The notes under the pieces are model-generated. The model worked only from the letters and a program-made list of their open reading frames with translations, had not been told where the DNA came from and searched no databases. This document shows positions 49,201-60,627 of a DNA stretch of 64,000 nt, in pieces. The stretch is from Amia ocellicauda. Lineage: Eukaryota > Chordata > Actinopteri > Amiiformes > Amiidae. Numbering within the stretch: position 1 is the stretch's first letter; the number at the start of each line of letters is the position of its first letter. The position numbers and the translations under genes are program-made. Where the stretch lies: NCBI RefSeq assembly GCF_036373705.1, contig NC_089863.1, positions 5,391,357-5,455,356 on the forward strand, written 5' to 3'.

Positions 49201-52200
49201 CAGAGACCCACAGAGACGCACAGAGAAGCACAGAGACACACACAGACACACAGAGAAGCACAGAGACACACAGAGACACACACAGATGCACAGAGAAGCA
49301 CAGAGACCCACAGAGACCCACAGAGACGCACAGAGAAGCACAGAGACACACACAGATGCACAGAGACACACAGAGACACACACAGATGCACAGAGAAGCA
49401 TAGAGACACACATAGACCCACAGAGACACACAGAGACAAACACAGACACACAGAGAAGCACAGAGAAGCACAGAGAAGCACAGACACACACAGAGAAGCA
49501 CAGAGACACACACAGATGCACAGAGAAACACAGAGACACACACAGATGCACAGAGACACACAGAGACATACAGAGACACACAGAGACACACACAGATGCA
49601 CAGAGAAGCACAGAGACCCACAGAGACCCACAGAGACGCACAGAGAGGCACAGAGACGCACAGAGAAGCACAGAGACCCACAGAGACACACAGAGACACA
49701 CAGAGACACACACAGACACACAGAGAAGCACAGAGACACACAGAGACACACACAGATGCATAGAGAAGCACAGAGACACACAGAGAAGCACAGAGACGCA
49801 CAGAATCACACAGAGACGCACAGAGAAGCACAGAGAAGCACAGACACACACAGAGAAGCACAGAGACACACACAGATGCACACAGATGCACAGAGACACA
49901 CAGAGACACACACAGATGCACAGAGAAGCACAGAGACCCACAGAGACCCACAGAGACGCACAGAGAAGCACAGAGACACACACAGACACACAGAGAAGCA
50001 CAGAGACACACAGAGACACACACAGATGCACAGAGAAGCACAGAGACCCACAGAGACCCACAGAGACGCACAGAGAAGCACAGAGACACACACAGATGCA
50101 CAGAGAAGCACAGAGACACACACAGATGCACAGAGAAGCATAGAGACACACATAGACCCACAGAGACACACAGAGACAATCACAGACACACAGAGAAGCA
50201 CAGAGAAGCACAGAGAAGCACAGACACACACAGAGAAGCACAGAGACACACACAGATGCACAGAGAAACACAGAGACACACACAGATGCACAGAGACACA
50301 CAGAGACATACAGAGACACACAGAGACACACACAGATGCACAGAGAAGCACAGAGACCCACAGAGACCCACAGAGATGCACAGAGAAGCACAGAGACACA
50401 CACAGTTGCACAGAGAAGCATAGAGACACACAGAGACCCACAGAGACACACAGAGACAAACACAGACACACAGAGAAGCACAGAGACACACACAGATGCA
50501 CAGAGAAGCATAGAGACACACAGAGACCCACAGAGACACACAGAGACAAACACAGACACACAGAGAAGCACAGAGACACACAGAGACGCACAGAGAGGCA
50601 CAGAGACGCACAGAGAAGCACAGAGACCCACAGAGACACACAGAGACACACACAGACACACAGAGAAGCACAGAGACACACAGAGACACACACAGATGCA
50701 TAGAGAAGCACAGAGACACACAGAGAAGCACAGAGACGCACAGAATCACACAGAGACGCACAGAGAAGCACAGAGAAGCACAGACACACACAGAGAAGCA
50801 CAGAGACACACACAGATGCACAGAGATGCACAGAGACACACAGAGACACACACAGATGCACAGAGACACACAGAGACACACACAGATGCACAGAGAAGCA
50901 TAGAGACACACAGAGACCCACAGAGACACACAGAGACACACACAGATGCATAGAGCAGCACAGAGACACACAGAGACACACAGAGAAGCACAGAGACACA
51001 CAGAGACACACACAGATGCATAGAGTAGCACAGAGACACACAGAGAAGCACAGAGACGCACAGAATCACACAGAGACGCACAGAGAAGCACAGAGAAGCA
51101 CAGACACACACAGAGAAGCACAGAGACACACACAGATGCACACAGATGCACAGAGACACACAGAGACACACACAGATGCACAGAGAAGCACAGAGACCCA
51201 CAGAGACCCACAGAGACGCACAGAGAAGCACAGAGACACACACAGACACACAGAGAAGCACAGAGACACACAGAGACACACACAGATGCACAGAGAAGCA
51301 CAGAGACCCACAGAGACCCACAGAGACGCACAGAGAAGCACAGAGACACACACAGACACACAGAGAAGCACAGAGACACACAGAGACACACACAGATGCA
51401 TAGAGCAGCACAGAGACACACAGAGACACACACAGATGCACAGAGAAGCACAGAGACACACACAGATGCACAGAGAAGCATAGAGACACACAGAGACGCA
51501 CAGAGAGGCACAGAGAGGCACAGAGAAGCACAGAGACCCACAGAGACACACAGAGACACACACAGACACACACAGACGCACAGAGACACACAGAGACACA
51601 CAGAGACACACACAGACACACAGACGCACAGAGACACACAGAGACGCACAGAAACACACACAGACACACAGAGACGCACAGAAACACACAGAGACACACA
51701 CAGACGCACAGAGACACACAGAGACACACAGAGACACACAGAGACACACACAGATGCATAGAGAAGCACAGAGACACACAGAGAAGCACAGAGACGCACA
51801 GAAACACACAGAGACACACACAGATGCACAGAGAAGCACAGAGACACACAGAGACACACAGAGACGCACAGAGACACACAGAGACAAACACAGACACACA
51901 GAGAAGCACAGAGACGCACAGAAACACACAGAGACACACACAGATGCACAGAGAAGCACAGAGACACACAGAGACGCACAGAGACACACAGAGACAAACA
52001 CAGACACACAGAGAAGCACAGAGACGCACAGAAACACACAGAGACACACACAGACGCACAGAGAAGCACAGAGACACACAGAGACACACAGAAACTGATG
52101 CACAGAGCCTGATAGAGAGGGACAGAGAGACTCTGACCCGGATGGAGCAGGTGATGAGGGCGCGGTGGCTGTGGGCCCGGCTCAGCGTGGTGAACAGGGC

Positions 52201-54102
52201 CCGGCGCAGGGGGGGCTGCCGTGCCAGGCCGGCCCGGTCCAGCACGAGCGGCTCCGACACCCCCCCCGTGAAGTCAACCAGGGCCTCCGCCGTGTTCCCC
52301 CCTTCCAGCGCCTCATAGCAGCCGTTCAGCCTGAGAGTGAGGGAGGTGAGCGGTGAGGGGGTCAAGTGGGAGGTGAGAGGTTGGGGGGGGTCAGAGGTCA
52401 ATACTAGAGTCAGTGTGTCAGTATCAGTTATCAATGATTACATTTTTTTCTAAGAGAAGAGAGGAGACAGGGGAGAGGAGATGGACAGGATACGAGAGAG
52501 CAGACGTGGGACAGGCGACAGGAGGAGACAGGAGAAGGGAGAAGGGATAATGGAGAAGGGAGAGATCTCAGGACTCGGGGGGCTCACTTAGCATAGGCCT
52601 TCTCCAGGAGGGCACTCCAGAACTCGCGGGGGTGGGTGGAGCGGCAGAAGAGCAGCTGCCCGTCCGGCCCAACGGGCAGCCGGTCGTCCACCACCACGTC
52701 CGTCCACTGGCCGAGCCGCCAGAACCGGAAGTGGAAGATCCCAGCGTACAGGTCCGGGCGCTTTGGGTGCCAGTCCTGCTCCCTGTGGCCTGGGATCACC
52801 TGCCAGGGGGGGCACTGTCAACGTAGCTCTCCCTCCCCTTCTCTTCATCTCCCTCTCCCCACCTCACCCCCTTTCTCTCTACACCTCCTCCTCTTCTCCC
52901 TCCCTCCCTCCGACCTCTGTACCTTCTTCCACAGCGACGGCTCAGTGGCCAGGCAGGAAGTGGCCGCCACCATCCAGCAGTTACCCAGACTGCCCTGGTG
53001 CAGGTCGCGCGAGCTGATGCCATCCACGAACAGACGGGGGTCCTTACACAGGTCCTGAGGAAGTAGGAGAGAGGGATGAAATGAAAGACTAGAGAATGGG
53101 CCCGGGGCCAAAACATCAATGCCATGTGTGTGCAGTGTGTACTGTGTGTGTGTGTGTGTCTGTGTGTGTGCGTCTGTGTACTATGTGTGTGTGTGTGCAG
53201 TCAGCTGGGCAGTTACAGACTGTATCTGAGCACAGTCACTTGACACCAAGAGTCAAGTGTCACGCACTAATCGACAGCTTAATACACACACACACATAAA
53301 TACACATAGACACTCACACATGCACACACACTGACACACACTTACACACACTTACACACACTCACTATACCACACACTTAAACACACTGAAATACACACA
53401 CACACACACACACACTGCCACGCACACACACACACACATGCACACGCACAAATACACACACACTGACACTGACACACACTTACACACACACACTCACTAT
53501 ACCACACACTTAAACACACTGACACACACTTACACACACTCTCACTATACCACACACTTAAACACACACTCACACTCCCTGTCATCTTTCTCTCCCTCTC
53601 TCCATCTTTCCCTCCATCACACTTTCTCTCTCCCTCCCGTCAGTGTGTTATTCCTGTCCATGCTCCTAAAGTAAACAGTGCGGTCAGTAATAGCTCGCAC
53701 ACGCGCCACACTTCTGCCCGTGTCAGCTGAGGCACGGCCAACTGCAGGGCTGGAATTAGGCCCCCCTATCTTTAACTAGCCTTTAATTAACCTCGCTGAG
53801 GTGGGGCGGCTTTAATTGTGTGTGGTGTGTGTGTGTCAAGCAGCGTGTGTTTGTCTGTCATGGGATGTCTGTCTTTGTCTGTCTCCCCTTTTGCCTGTGA
53901 GTGTGTCTGTGTGTCAGTTTGTCAAGGCCACCCCTACCCTGGGTCGCTTCCAGGTGAGACCGGGGGGCGGAGCACGGCGGTAGAACAGCGATTCGGCAGA
54001 GGGAGGGAAGAGCGGGTCCTGGAACAGCGTCCCCCTGTGCAGGCAGCGCTGCTTCAGCCTGTGGTAACACTGGCCCTTAAACACCCGCACGCGCTCTGGC
54101 AT
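43744..54102 (-). CDS. capn5: Calpain-5-like cysteine protease, complete in 12 coding exons
   Basis: The coding exons are 53938-54102, 52923-53054, 52588-52799, 52138-52330, 47674-47870, 47063-47140, 46434-46641, 46090-46212, 45384-45580, 45120-45238, 44248-44384 and 43744-43920. They join without a stop to 1938 bp (645 aa; human CAPN5 is 640). The product is a Ca2+-dependent cytosolic cysteine protease of the CAPN5/6 (TRA-3) type: an N-terminal anchor helix, protease cores PC1 and PC2, a CBSW domain and a C-terminal C2 domain in place of the penta-EF-hand. The catalytic residues are Cys81 ([11 protein letters not shown]), His253 (VRGHAYGV) and Asn286 (MRNPWG), so it should be active, unlike CAPN6. 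Other family motifs are [45 protein letters not shown] and DEVLICLQQ. Divergence from remembered CAPN5 looks large, so it may be a paralogue. An acceptor one base before ATG implies a 5' UTR exon, perhaps ending at the GTGAGT donor near 54798. Confidence 0.93.
45058..45113. repeat. (GA)n microsatellite in a calpain intron
   Basis: About 27 GA units end 7 bp from the splice donor of the exon at 45120-45238. Confidence 0.9.
45590..46075. repeat. Imperfect CAGAGACACA-type repeat in calpain intron 8
   Basis: Irregular GAGACACAGAGAGAC units fill the intron between exons 45384-45580 and 46090-46212. The motif is the same kind as the large array in intron 4, but more degenerate. Confidence 0.8.
47210..47545. 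repeat. Degenerate minisatellite in calpain intron 5
   Basis: Units of the form CACACTGTCATTACAGGGCT with AATA spacers (period about 36-60 bp, variable) recur about eight times, with TTACAGGG or TTAAAGGG cores. Confidence 0.65.
48085..52095. repeat. About 4 kb decamer satellite (CAGAGACACA-type) in calpain intron 4
   Basis: About 400 tandem 10-bp units, mainly CAGAGACACA, CAGAGAAGCA, CAGAGACGCA, CACAGATGCA and CAGAGACCCA. From about 48090 to 51615 the units keep the same 10-bp register with essentially no insertions or deletions; the register shifts near 51620. Mixed units recur in larger blocks (for example CAGAGAAGCACAGAGAAGCA followed by CAGACACACA near 48490, 49021, 49455, 49831, 50205, 50761 and 51081), so there is higher-order structure. 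Very long open frames on both strands come from the lack of stop codons in the unit and are not genes. Confidence 0.97.
53290..53575. repeat. CA-rich tandem repeat in calpain intron 1
   Basis: Repeated ACACACACTTACACACACTC and CTATACCACACACTTAAACA segments occur at least three times. Confidence 0.7.
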
Positions 54103-54103
54103 A

Positions 54104-56160
54104 CTGGAGAGAGAGGGAGGAAGAGTGTGAGAGAGAGAGAGTGAGTGGGAGAGAGAGGGAGAGGAAATGGGAGTGGGAAAGAAGGAGAGGAAGAGAGGGA
54201 AGGATAGGGAGAATGTGAGGAAGAAGGGGAGAGAGAGAGGAAAATAGGGAAGGACGGGAGGGAGAGAGAGGGGGAGGTATGTAGAGAGACAATGAGTGAA
54301 TCACTAGACACTATGGTACTTTAACACTGCACTGAGTAACAGAGAGAGAGGGAGGGAGAGAGAGCACCAGATGAAGAAGCAAAGAGAAAGGGAGACAGAA
54401 AAATTGTAAAAGAGAATGAGAGAATAAGAGAGAGTGAGGAGGGGGTGGGGGGACAGTGAGACGAGTGTGCCTGGCAGTCCGATATAGAACACCCAGGACT
54501 GGCAACAGACGCCAGTGCTGGAAAAGGGTCAGTTAGGGGTGAGGGTAGGGGTTTAGGGGGGTCTCCTATCTGCCTCCTGTCTAGTCAGCTCATTTTCTAA
54601 TTAGCAGCCTCACCACTAACGAGGGGATGGGCTTTCTGACTATTGGTCTCGGTCTGTTAACCCATTTAAGGGCAGCAGGGTCTCCAGCCCTGGTCTTGCA
54701 GAGACACAGGCCAGTCCAGCAGGGACTCAGCCCTGGTCCTGCCGAGACACAGTCACTCTGACACAGTGGACCCTGTAAGCTGTGGGCCGCCAGACTCACC
54801 TCTGTGTCCTGGGCTCGGGGGGGCCCGACTGGGGTCTGTCCCGGCCGGCTCCTGAGCGGCTCTGCGGGTTCTGTGTGCTCCTGTGTGTTGTACAGTCAAT
54901 GCAGTCCACCGTTATGAGGTTCACTCTGGGACCCCCCACCAACCCCCACAGATCTCTGCCCCAGGAGTCCCAAAATGGCCCAACTTGAATCTGTTGCTTC
55001 CTGTGCATCTATGTCAGTGTGTGTATTAGTGGTGTGTGTTTTTCAGTGTGTGTGTGTGTCAGTGTGTGTGTGTGTGTGGGTGTGTGTCAGTGTGTGTGTG
55101 TGTGTGTGTGTGAGAGAATGTGTGCTTGGTGGTGCGTTCTCTCTGCTGAGTCAGTCTACCTCAGCTCTCATCTCCTATCACTGTAACTTCATCCTGAAAG
55201 ACAGACAATAGACTCCACACCCAATCACACACACACACACATACACTCCAGACTTTTACGCTCCCTAACACACAGACAAACATACACTAAAACACAGGCC
55301 AAACTGCCCCCCATCTGACACCAAGACTAACACACTATGACACACGTGCTCTCACTCACACACACACACACTAATAAAACAGTGATACACAGGCTGCATA
55401 ACACACTGCCCAACACACAGACACAGGGGACACACTACACCCACTTCAGCACTGACTCAACCACACTGCTACACACAGACTTAAAGGAAGCGTTACAACG
55501 CACTCAGAGACACAGGCTGACACCAGTCCACTGTGTACACACACACACATATAACCAGACACAGACACCCACACACACAGACACAAACTTTAGATCGCTT
55601 TAACACAAACACACACACACACTAACCAGCACTCTCTCCCAGGTGGAAGAACTTGGGTCTCCTCTTTCCTTCTGTCTCTTCCACACTCTGTCGCTCCGTC
55701 TCTCCTCCCTCCCCTACCACCCCCACCCCCTCCTCCCAGAAAGAAATACTACTGAGCCGTCCTGGGCTGATAGTTACGAGATCCTCATGCCGGCGCTAGT
55801 GAGTGTGTGTGTGTGTGTGTGTGCGTGTGTGTCCACTCCCTCTCGCTCAACATCGTCACGCTAGAGAAGACTCCATTTTGTCACTGCTACTCCAACCTCC
55901 TTTACTCCCTACTTACTGTTAGTACATGTCTGTCCTGCTTACTCCTGTTTAACCTCTGGTGTCAGGATATTCTGACTGACAAGCTGCCTCCTCCCTCTCT
56001 ACCCCTCTCTCTCTCTCTCCCTCTCTCTGACAGATCTCCTGTCGTGCTGCATGTGTCACTGACACCCGAGTCCCCCAGGGAAGGAAAATAAATAAATAAA
56101 TAAATAAATAATCACCTCCCTCGCTCTTAACCCTCTCAGCGCCTGACCACTGTGCAACTC
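54104..56160. other. Region upstream of the calpain coding exons: 5' UTR intron, GA/CA simple sequence and repeat fragments
   Basis: On the minus strand a donor (CACAGAG|GTGAGT) near 54798 could end a calpain 5' UTR exon. A repeat fragment at about 54655-54775 shares CCAGCCCTGGTCTTGCAGAG-like sequence with 61140-61235 (inverted). Long GAGA (54110-54300) and CACA (55210-55625) runs dominate. No other coding exon was supported. Confidence 0.4.
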
Positions 56161-56495
56161 CCAGACACAGTCCACTCACACAGCCCAGTCACTGTAGCCC
56201 CATTCCAGTCCAGTCTACTCACACAGCCCAGTCACTATAGTCCAGTCCAGTCCAGTCCACTCACACAGCCCAGTCCAATCCAGTGACACAGCCCAGTCAC
56301 TATAGTCCAGTCCAGTCCAGTCACACAGCCCTGTCACTATAGCCCCAGTCCAGTCCACTCACACAGCGCAGTCACTATAGTTCAGTCCAGTCCACTCACA
56401 CAGCCCAGTCACTATAGTCCAGTCCAGTCCACTCACACAGCCCAGTCACTATATACCCAGTCCAGTCCAGTCCACTGACACAGCCCAGTCACTAT
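56160..56495. repeat. Minisatellite 1, unit about 35-45 bp
   Basis: Units of CACTCACACAGCCCAGTCAC plus TATAGTCCAGTCCAGTC recur about eight times with length variation from an internal CAGTC repeat. Confidence 0.85.
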
Positions 56496-57168
56496 AGTCC
56501 GGGCCTTGTGCTATAGTCCACACAGCTCCAGTCCGGGCCCTGTACTACAGTCCGCACAGCTCCAGTCCGGGCCCTGTATAATAGTCCACACAGCTCCAGT
56601 CCGGGCCCTGTACTATAGTCCACACAGCTCCAGTCCGGGCCCTGTACTATAGACCACACAGCTCCAGTCCGGGCCCTGTACTATAGTCCACACAGCTCCA
56701 GTCCAGGCCCTATGCTATAGTCCACACAACTCCAGTCTGGGCCCTATGCTATAGTCCACACAGCTCCAGTCCGGGCCCTGTACTATAGTCCACACAGCTC
56801 CAGTCCGGGCCCTGTACTATAGTCCACACAACTCCAGTCTGGGCCCTATGCTATAGTCCAAACAGCTCCAGTCCGGGCCCTGTACTATAGTCCACACAGC
56901 TCCAGTCCGGGCCCTGTACTATAGTCCACACAGCTCCAGTCCGGGCCCTGTACTATAGTCCACACAACTCCAGTCTGGGCCCTATGCTATAGTCCACACA
57001 GCTCCAGTCCGGGCCCTGTACTATAGTCCACACAGCTTCAGTCCAGGCCCTGTATAATAGACCACACAGCTCCAGTCCGGGCCCTGTGCTATAGTCCACA
57101 CAGCTCCAGTCCGGGCCCTGTACTACAGTCCACACAGCTCCTGTCTGGGCCCTGTACTACAGTCCACA
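56496..57168. repeat. Minisatellite 2, unit 34 bp, about 19-20 units
   Basis: Regular units CAGCTCCAGTCCGGGCCCTG plus TACTATAGTCCACA repeat head to tail. A variant (CAACTCCAGTCTGGGCCCTA plus TGCTATAG) recurs every few units, which shows block-wise expansion. Reading frames through it are artefacts. Confidence 0.95.
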
Positions 57169-57179
57169 CACACACACCC

Positions 57180-58065
57180 GACAGACTTCCTTCTCAGCTC
57201 ACACAGGCATCTGCAAATAAGCCACATGAAAAATGAAATAACAGATTTAATTGTTTTTATCATACCATATTAAAAAAGGACACGGTGTCTTTCATGACAA
57301 CTTGAACAAGGCAGAACACTGGGGGGCAGGGGTTTGTGGGGTATTGGGTCAGGCCATTGTGCCCAGTCTCTCACCCCCAACACACACAACAGTCCCCCCT
57401 GAGCACGGAGCCCACCCGGCCAGCAGTGCCAGAGTCCAATTCCTCGAACGAGGGAGATAGCAGAGAGATAGCAGAGAGAGAGAGAGATGACTCAAAGAGG
57501 GAGACAGCAGAGAGACTTCACACCTGATTCTGCCAGATATTAGCCACCATGTTTTAACCCTCAGAGCCTGAGTTTCAAATTTAACTAACGTCCTGTCATT
57601 TAAAACTACAATAACATCAATACTAATATTAATAACAATTATCACCATCTTTAAAAACAAGAACATCTTGTGTGTGTGTATATACAGTATAAATGACTCT
57701 AAAACAATCTCTTTAATAATTAATATTTTTATCATCAATCCTGGTCCTGGAGCAGCACCTATCCTGCTGGCTTTTGTTCCAACAGAGCTCTCAATTACTC
57801 AATTACACACACACTCACACAGTCATACAGCAGATGCACACACAGACCAAACACATGCACAAACAGGCACACACATATGCGGTGCAGACACAGACAGTCT
57901 CACACACACACACACCTCCATTTAAAAAAAAAAGTATCACCAATCAGCCTGGAAGATCTTTTATACTTTTTGTATTATAGCCATTGTATTATAGTGTCCC
58001 CTGCTGGTAACTGGATGCATTACTTCATGTACTTCAGTACAAATCAGAATTTATTACCAAACATG
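57180..58065. other. Intergenic, no gene recognised
   Basis: AT-rich with CA runs near 57800-57915. A fragment near 57738-57800 (CCTGGTCCTGGAGCAGCACC) looks like part of an interspersed repeat. No exon was supported. Confidence 0.4.
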
Positions 58066-58955
58066 TGTAGCGTAAGGTACACTTATAAATTTCAATTAAA
58101 GAAGTGAATTTATAGTATCACCTTATCACGAATCCTGGAATCTTGTAGAACTCAATTTCTGTAATAATTGGACGCAGACACCAATTCCAAAGATATAAAT
58201 TGTCAAATTTATTCAAAACAAAGACTAAATGTAGCACTACACTAATTATACAAAAGGGAAAAACTAATTAAAATTCAACTCTAGATCAACAAATCAAAGA
58301 CAAATCACTTCCGTGACCAAATCAAAGACCATGGGATCGCGTATGATAACACAAATCGTTAAACAAAAAAGGTTATAAACACATTGACTACAATACCGGT
58401 TAGTAAGACGAAGGTGAGTCTCTCATTAGTATTGTTAGTCAGATATTAAATAACTACGCAGGTTAGTATTTAATGTCAGGTAACTTCTCGTTACTGGTTC
58501 AGGTGAGAGAGAGAGACTGTCTGCTGTTCCTTATAGTCTGTCAGATCAATAGGTGATTGGTCCCTGAGTTCTTGAGATTGGATTTCGGTTTCAGCCCCCA
58601 GTGTCCTATTGGAGGGGGGCTTGATTTATGACTGATGTCAATCCATGCCATCTTTTGGAAATGCCGGTTGGCCTGGCTTCGTAGCTCTATGTCGGGATTT
58701 CGGCTCTCATCCACTTCAAAGAGCTTTTATCACCTACAGGCCCCTTTCTCCAGACATCTCATAGCAGAATTCAAAACTATTTGGCCTCTTCTCGGTGCCA
58801 TCCTCCCCAAAACTGTCACTTTGATGCAAACCAGTTCCAAGCTGATGAGCTAAGGAAATCTGATAACTTTGGGGGGGGGAGAGGTCTTCTTTAGATCAGC
58901 GCTTCAGCTCAGAGCCCAAATGCTCTTATCCAAATACACCCAACATAACGCTACA
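58066..58955 (-). mobile_element. Solo LTR, 890 bp
   Basis: It starts TGTAGCGTAAGG and ends CATAACGCTACA (TG...CA, inverted 7-bp termini TGTAGCG/CGCTACA). A perfect 4-bp direct repeat CATG flanks it (58062-58065 and 58956-58959). A minus-strand AATAAA lies near 58209, consistent with an LTR read on the minus strand. No internal genes adjoin it. Confidence 0.6.
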
Positions 58956-59065
58956 CATGCTTGGAGCTTGTACTGTGTATAAAACACACACACAGACACT
59001 TGTTTAAGGAGAAAAAGCAATATCAATACAGGACACTTGAAGCATTTTGATATTTTTATTAAATT

Positions 59066-59125
59066 ACTACATTTCTTAGCAGAAGCCCTTATCCTGGGTG
59101 ATTTACAATATATTATATATAAACA
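59066..59125 (-). repeat. SINE tail fragment, minus orientation
   Basis: CAGAAGCCCTTATCCTGGGT and GATTTACAAT are the reverse complement of the SINE tail type at 4795-4945. Confidence 0.5.
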
Positions 59126-59137
59126 ATGCAGCCTCTA

Positions 59138-59278
59138 GGGCAGGGATGGCAAACTTTTTTTGGCTGGAGAGGCCAAAGCCAGTTTGTTTACATCGCAAAG
59201 TGCCAAGGGTTCCAATTAAACATTAGGGATTTATACAAGGGAGATTAAATAGGGGCTAAACAGCAAATTTTTAAAACA
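59138..59278. mobile_element. Possible hAT element end
   Basis: GGGCAGGGATGGCAAACTTT followed by TTTGGCTGG resembles the CAGGGGTGGCAAACTTTTTGGC terminus of common vertebrate hAT elements. The other end is cut by, or lost near, the Tc1 copy at 59281. Confidence 0.35.
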
Positions 59279-59280
59279 TA

Positions 59281-60501
59281 CACTCACCTAAAGGATTATT
59301 AGGAACACCATACTAATACTGTGTTTGACCCCTTTTCGCCTTCAGAACTGCCTTAATTCTACGTGGCATTGATTCAACAAGGTGCTGAAAGCATTCTTTA
59401 GAAATGTTGGCCCATATCGATAGGATAGCATCTTGCAGTTGATGGAGATTTGTGGGATGCACATCCAGGGCACGAAGCTCCCGTTCCACCACATCCCAAA
59501 GATGCTCTATTGGGTTGAGATCTGGTGACTGTGGGGGCCAGTTTAGTACAGTGAACTCATTGTCATGTTCAAGAAACCAATTTGAAATGATTCGACCTTT
59601 GTGACATGGTGCATTATCCTGCTGGAAGTAGCCATCAGAGGATGGGAACATGGTGGTCATAAAGGGATGGACATGGTCAGAAACAATGCTCAGGTAGGCC
59701 GTGGCATTTAAACGATGCCCAATTGGCACTAAGGGGCCTAAAGTGTGCCATGAAAACATCCCCCACACCATTACACCACCACCACCAGCCTGCACAGTGG
59801 TAACAAGGCATGATGGATCCATGTTCTCATTCTGTTTACGCCAAATTCTGACTCTACCATCTGAATGTCTCAACAGAAATCGAGACTCATCAGACCAGGC
59901 AACATTTTTCTAGTCTTCAACTGTCCAATTTTGGTGAGCTTGTGCAAATTGTAGCCTCTTTTTCCTATTTGTAGTGGAGATGAGTGGTACCCGGTGGGGT
60001 CTTCTGCTGTTGTAGCCCATCCGCCTCAAGGTTGTACGTGTTGTGGCTTCACAAATGCTTTGCTGCATACCTCGGTGGTAACGAGTGGTTATTTCAGTAA
60101 TAGTTGCTCTTCTATCAGCTTGAATCAGTCGGCCCATTCTCCTCTGACCTCTAGCATCAACAAGGCATTTTCGCCCACAGGACGGCCGCATACTGGATGT
60201 TTTTCCCTTTTCACACCATTCTTTGTAAACCCTAGAAATGGTTGTGCGTGAAAATCCCAGTAACTGAGCAGATTGTGAAATACTCAGACCGGCCCGTCTG
60301 GCACCAACAACCATGCCACGCTCAAAATTGCTTAAATCACCTTTCTTTCCCATTCAGACATTCAGTTTGGAGTTCAGGAGATTGTCTTGACCAGGACCAC
60401 ACCCCTAAATGCATTGAAGCAACTGCCATGTGATTGGTTGGTTAGATAATTGCATTAATGAGAAATTGAACAGGTGTTCCTAATAATCCTTTAGGTGAGT
60501 G
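59281..60501 (-). mobile_element. Full-length Tc1/mariner element, copy 2 (1221 bp)
   Basis: It has the same 29-bp terminal inverted repeats and the same length as the element at 27397-28617, flanked by TA (59279-59280 and 60502-60503). It lies between the solo LTR and the caspase-14-like gene, about 125 bp past that gene's stop codon. The two copies differ at only a small number of positions by eye. Confidence 0.93.
59313..60353 (-). pseudogene. Tc1 transposase with one internal stop
   Basis: The 346-codon frame is intact except for a TGG-to-TAG change (minus strand) at about 59910-59912, after codon 147 (within VEDWKN of the other copy). This splits it into 147 and 186-aa open frames. The C-terminus (AVLKAKRGQTQY) that copy 1 has lost is kept here. 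Both halves keep the helix-turn-helix and DDE motifs. Confidence 0.9.
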
Positions 60502-60627
60502 TATAAAGTAATAAGAGATGCCCTGTGGAGACACTGTCAGCTGGTGGCTCTGGCCCTGTCCAGGTCCTCATTATAGACAGCGCTACCCCGCAGTGTCCTC
60601 TGTGCGCTGAACACCACAGTGGCCGAT

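Noticed and set aside
48073-52434. Very long open reading frames (up to about 880 codons) of Cys/Ser/Val/Leu or His/Arg/Glu/Thr repeats on both strands
   Set aside because: They follow from the 10-bp satellite, which lacks stop codons in several frames. They overlap each other in many frames, have no splice or start context and lie inside a calpain intron.
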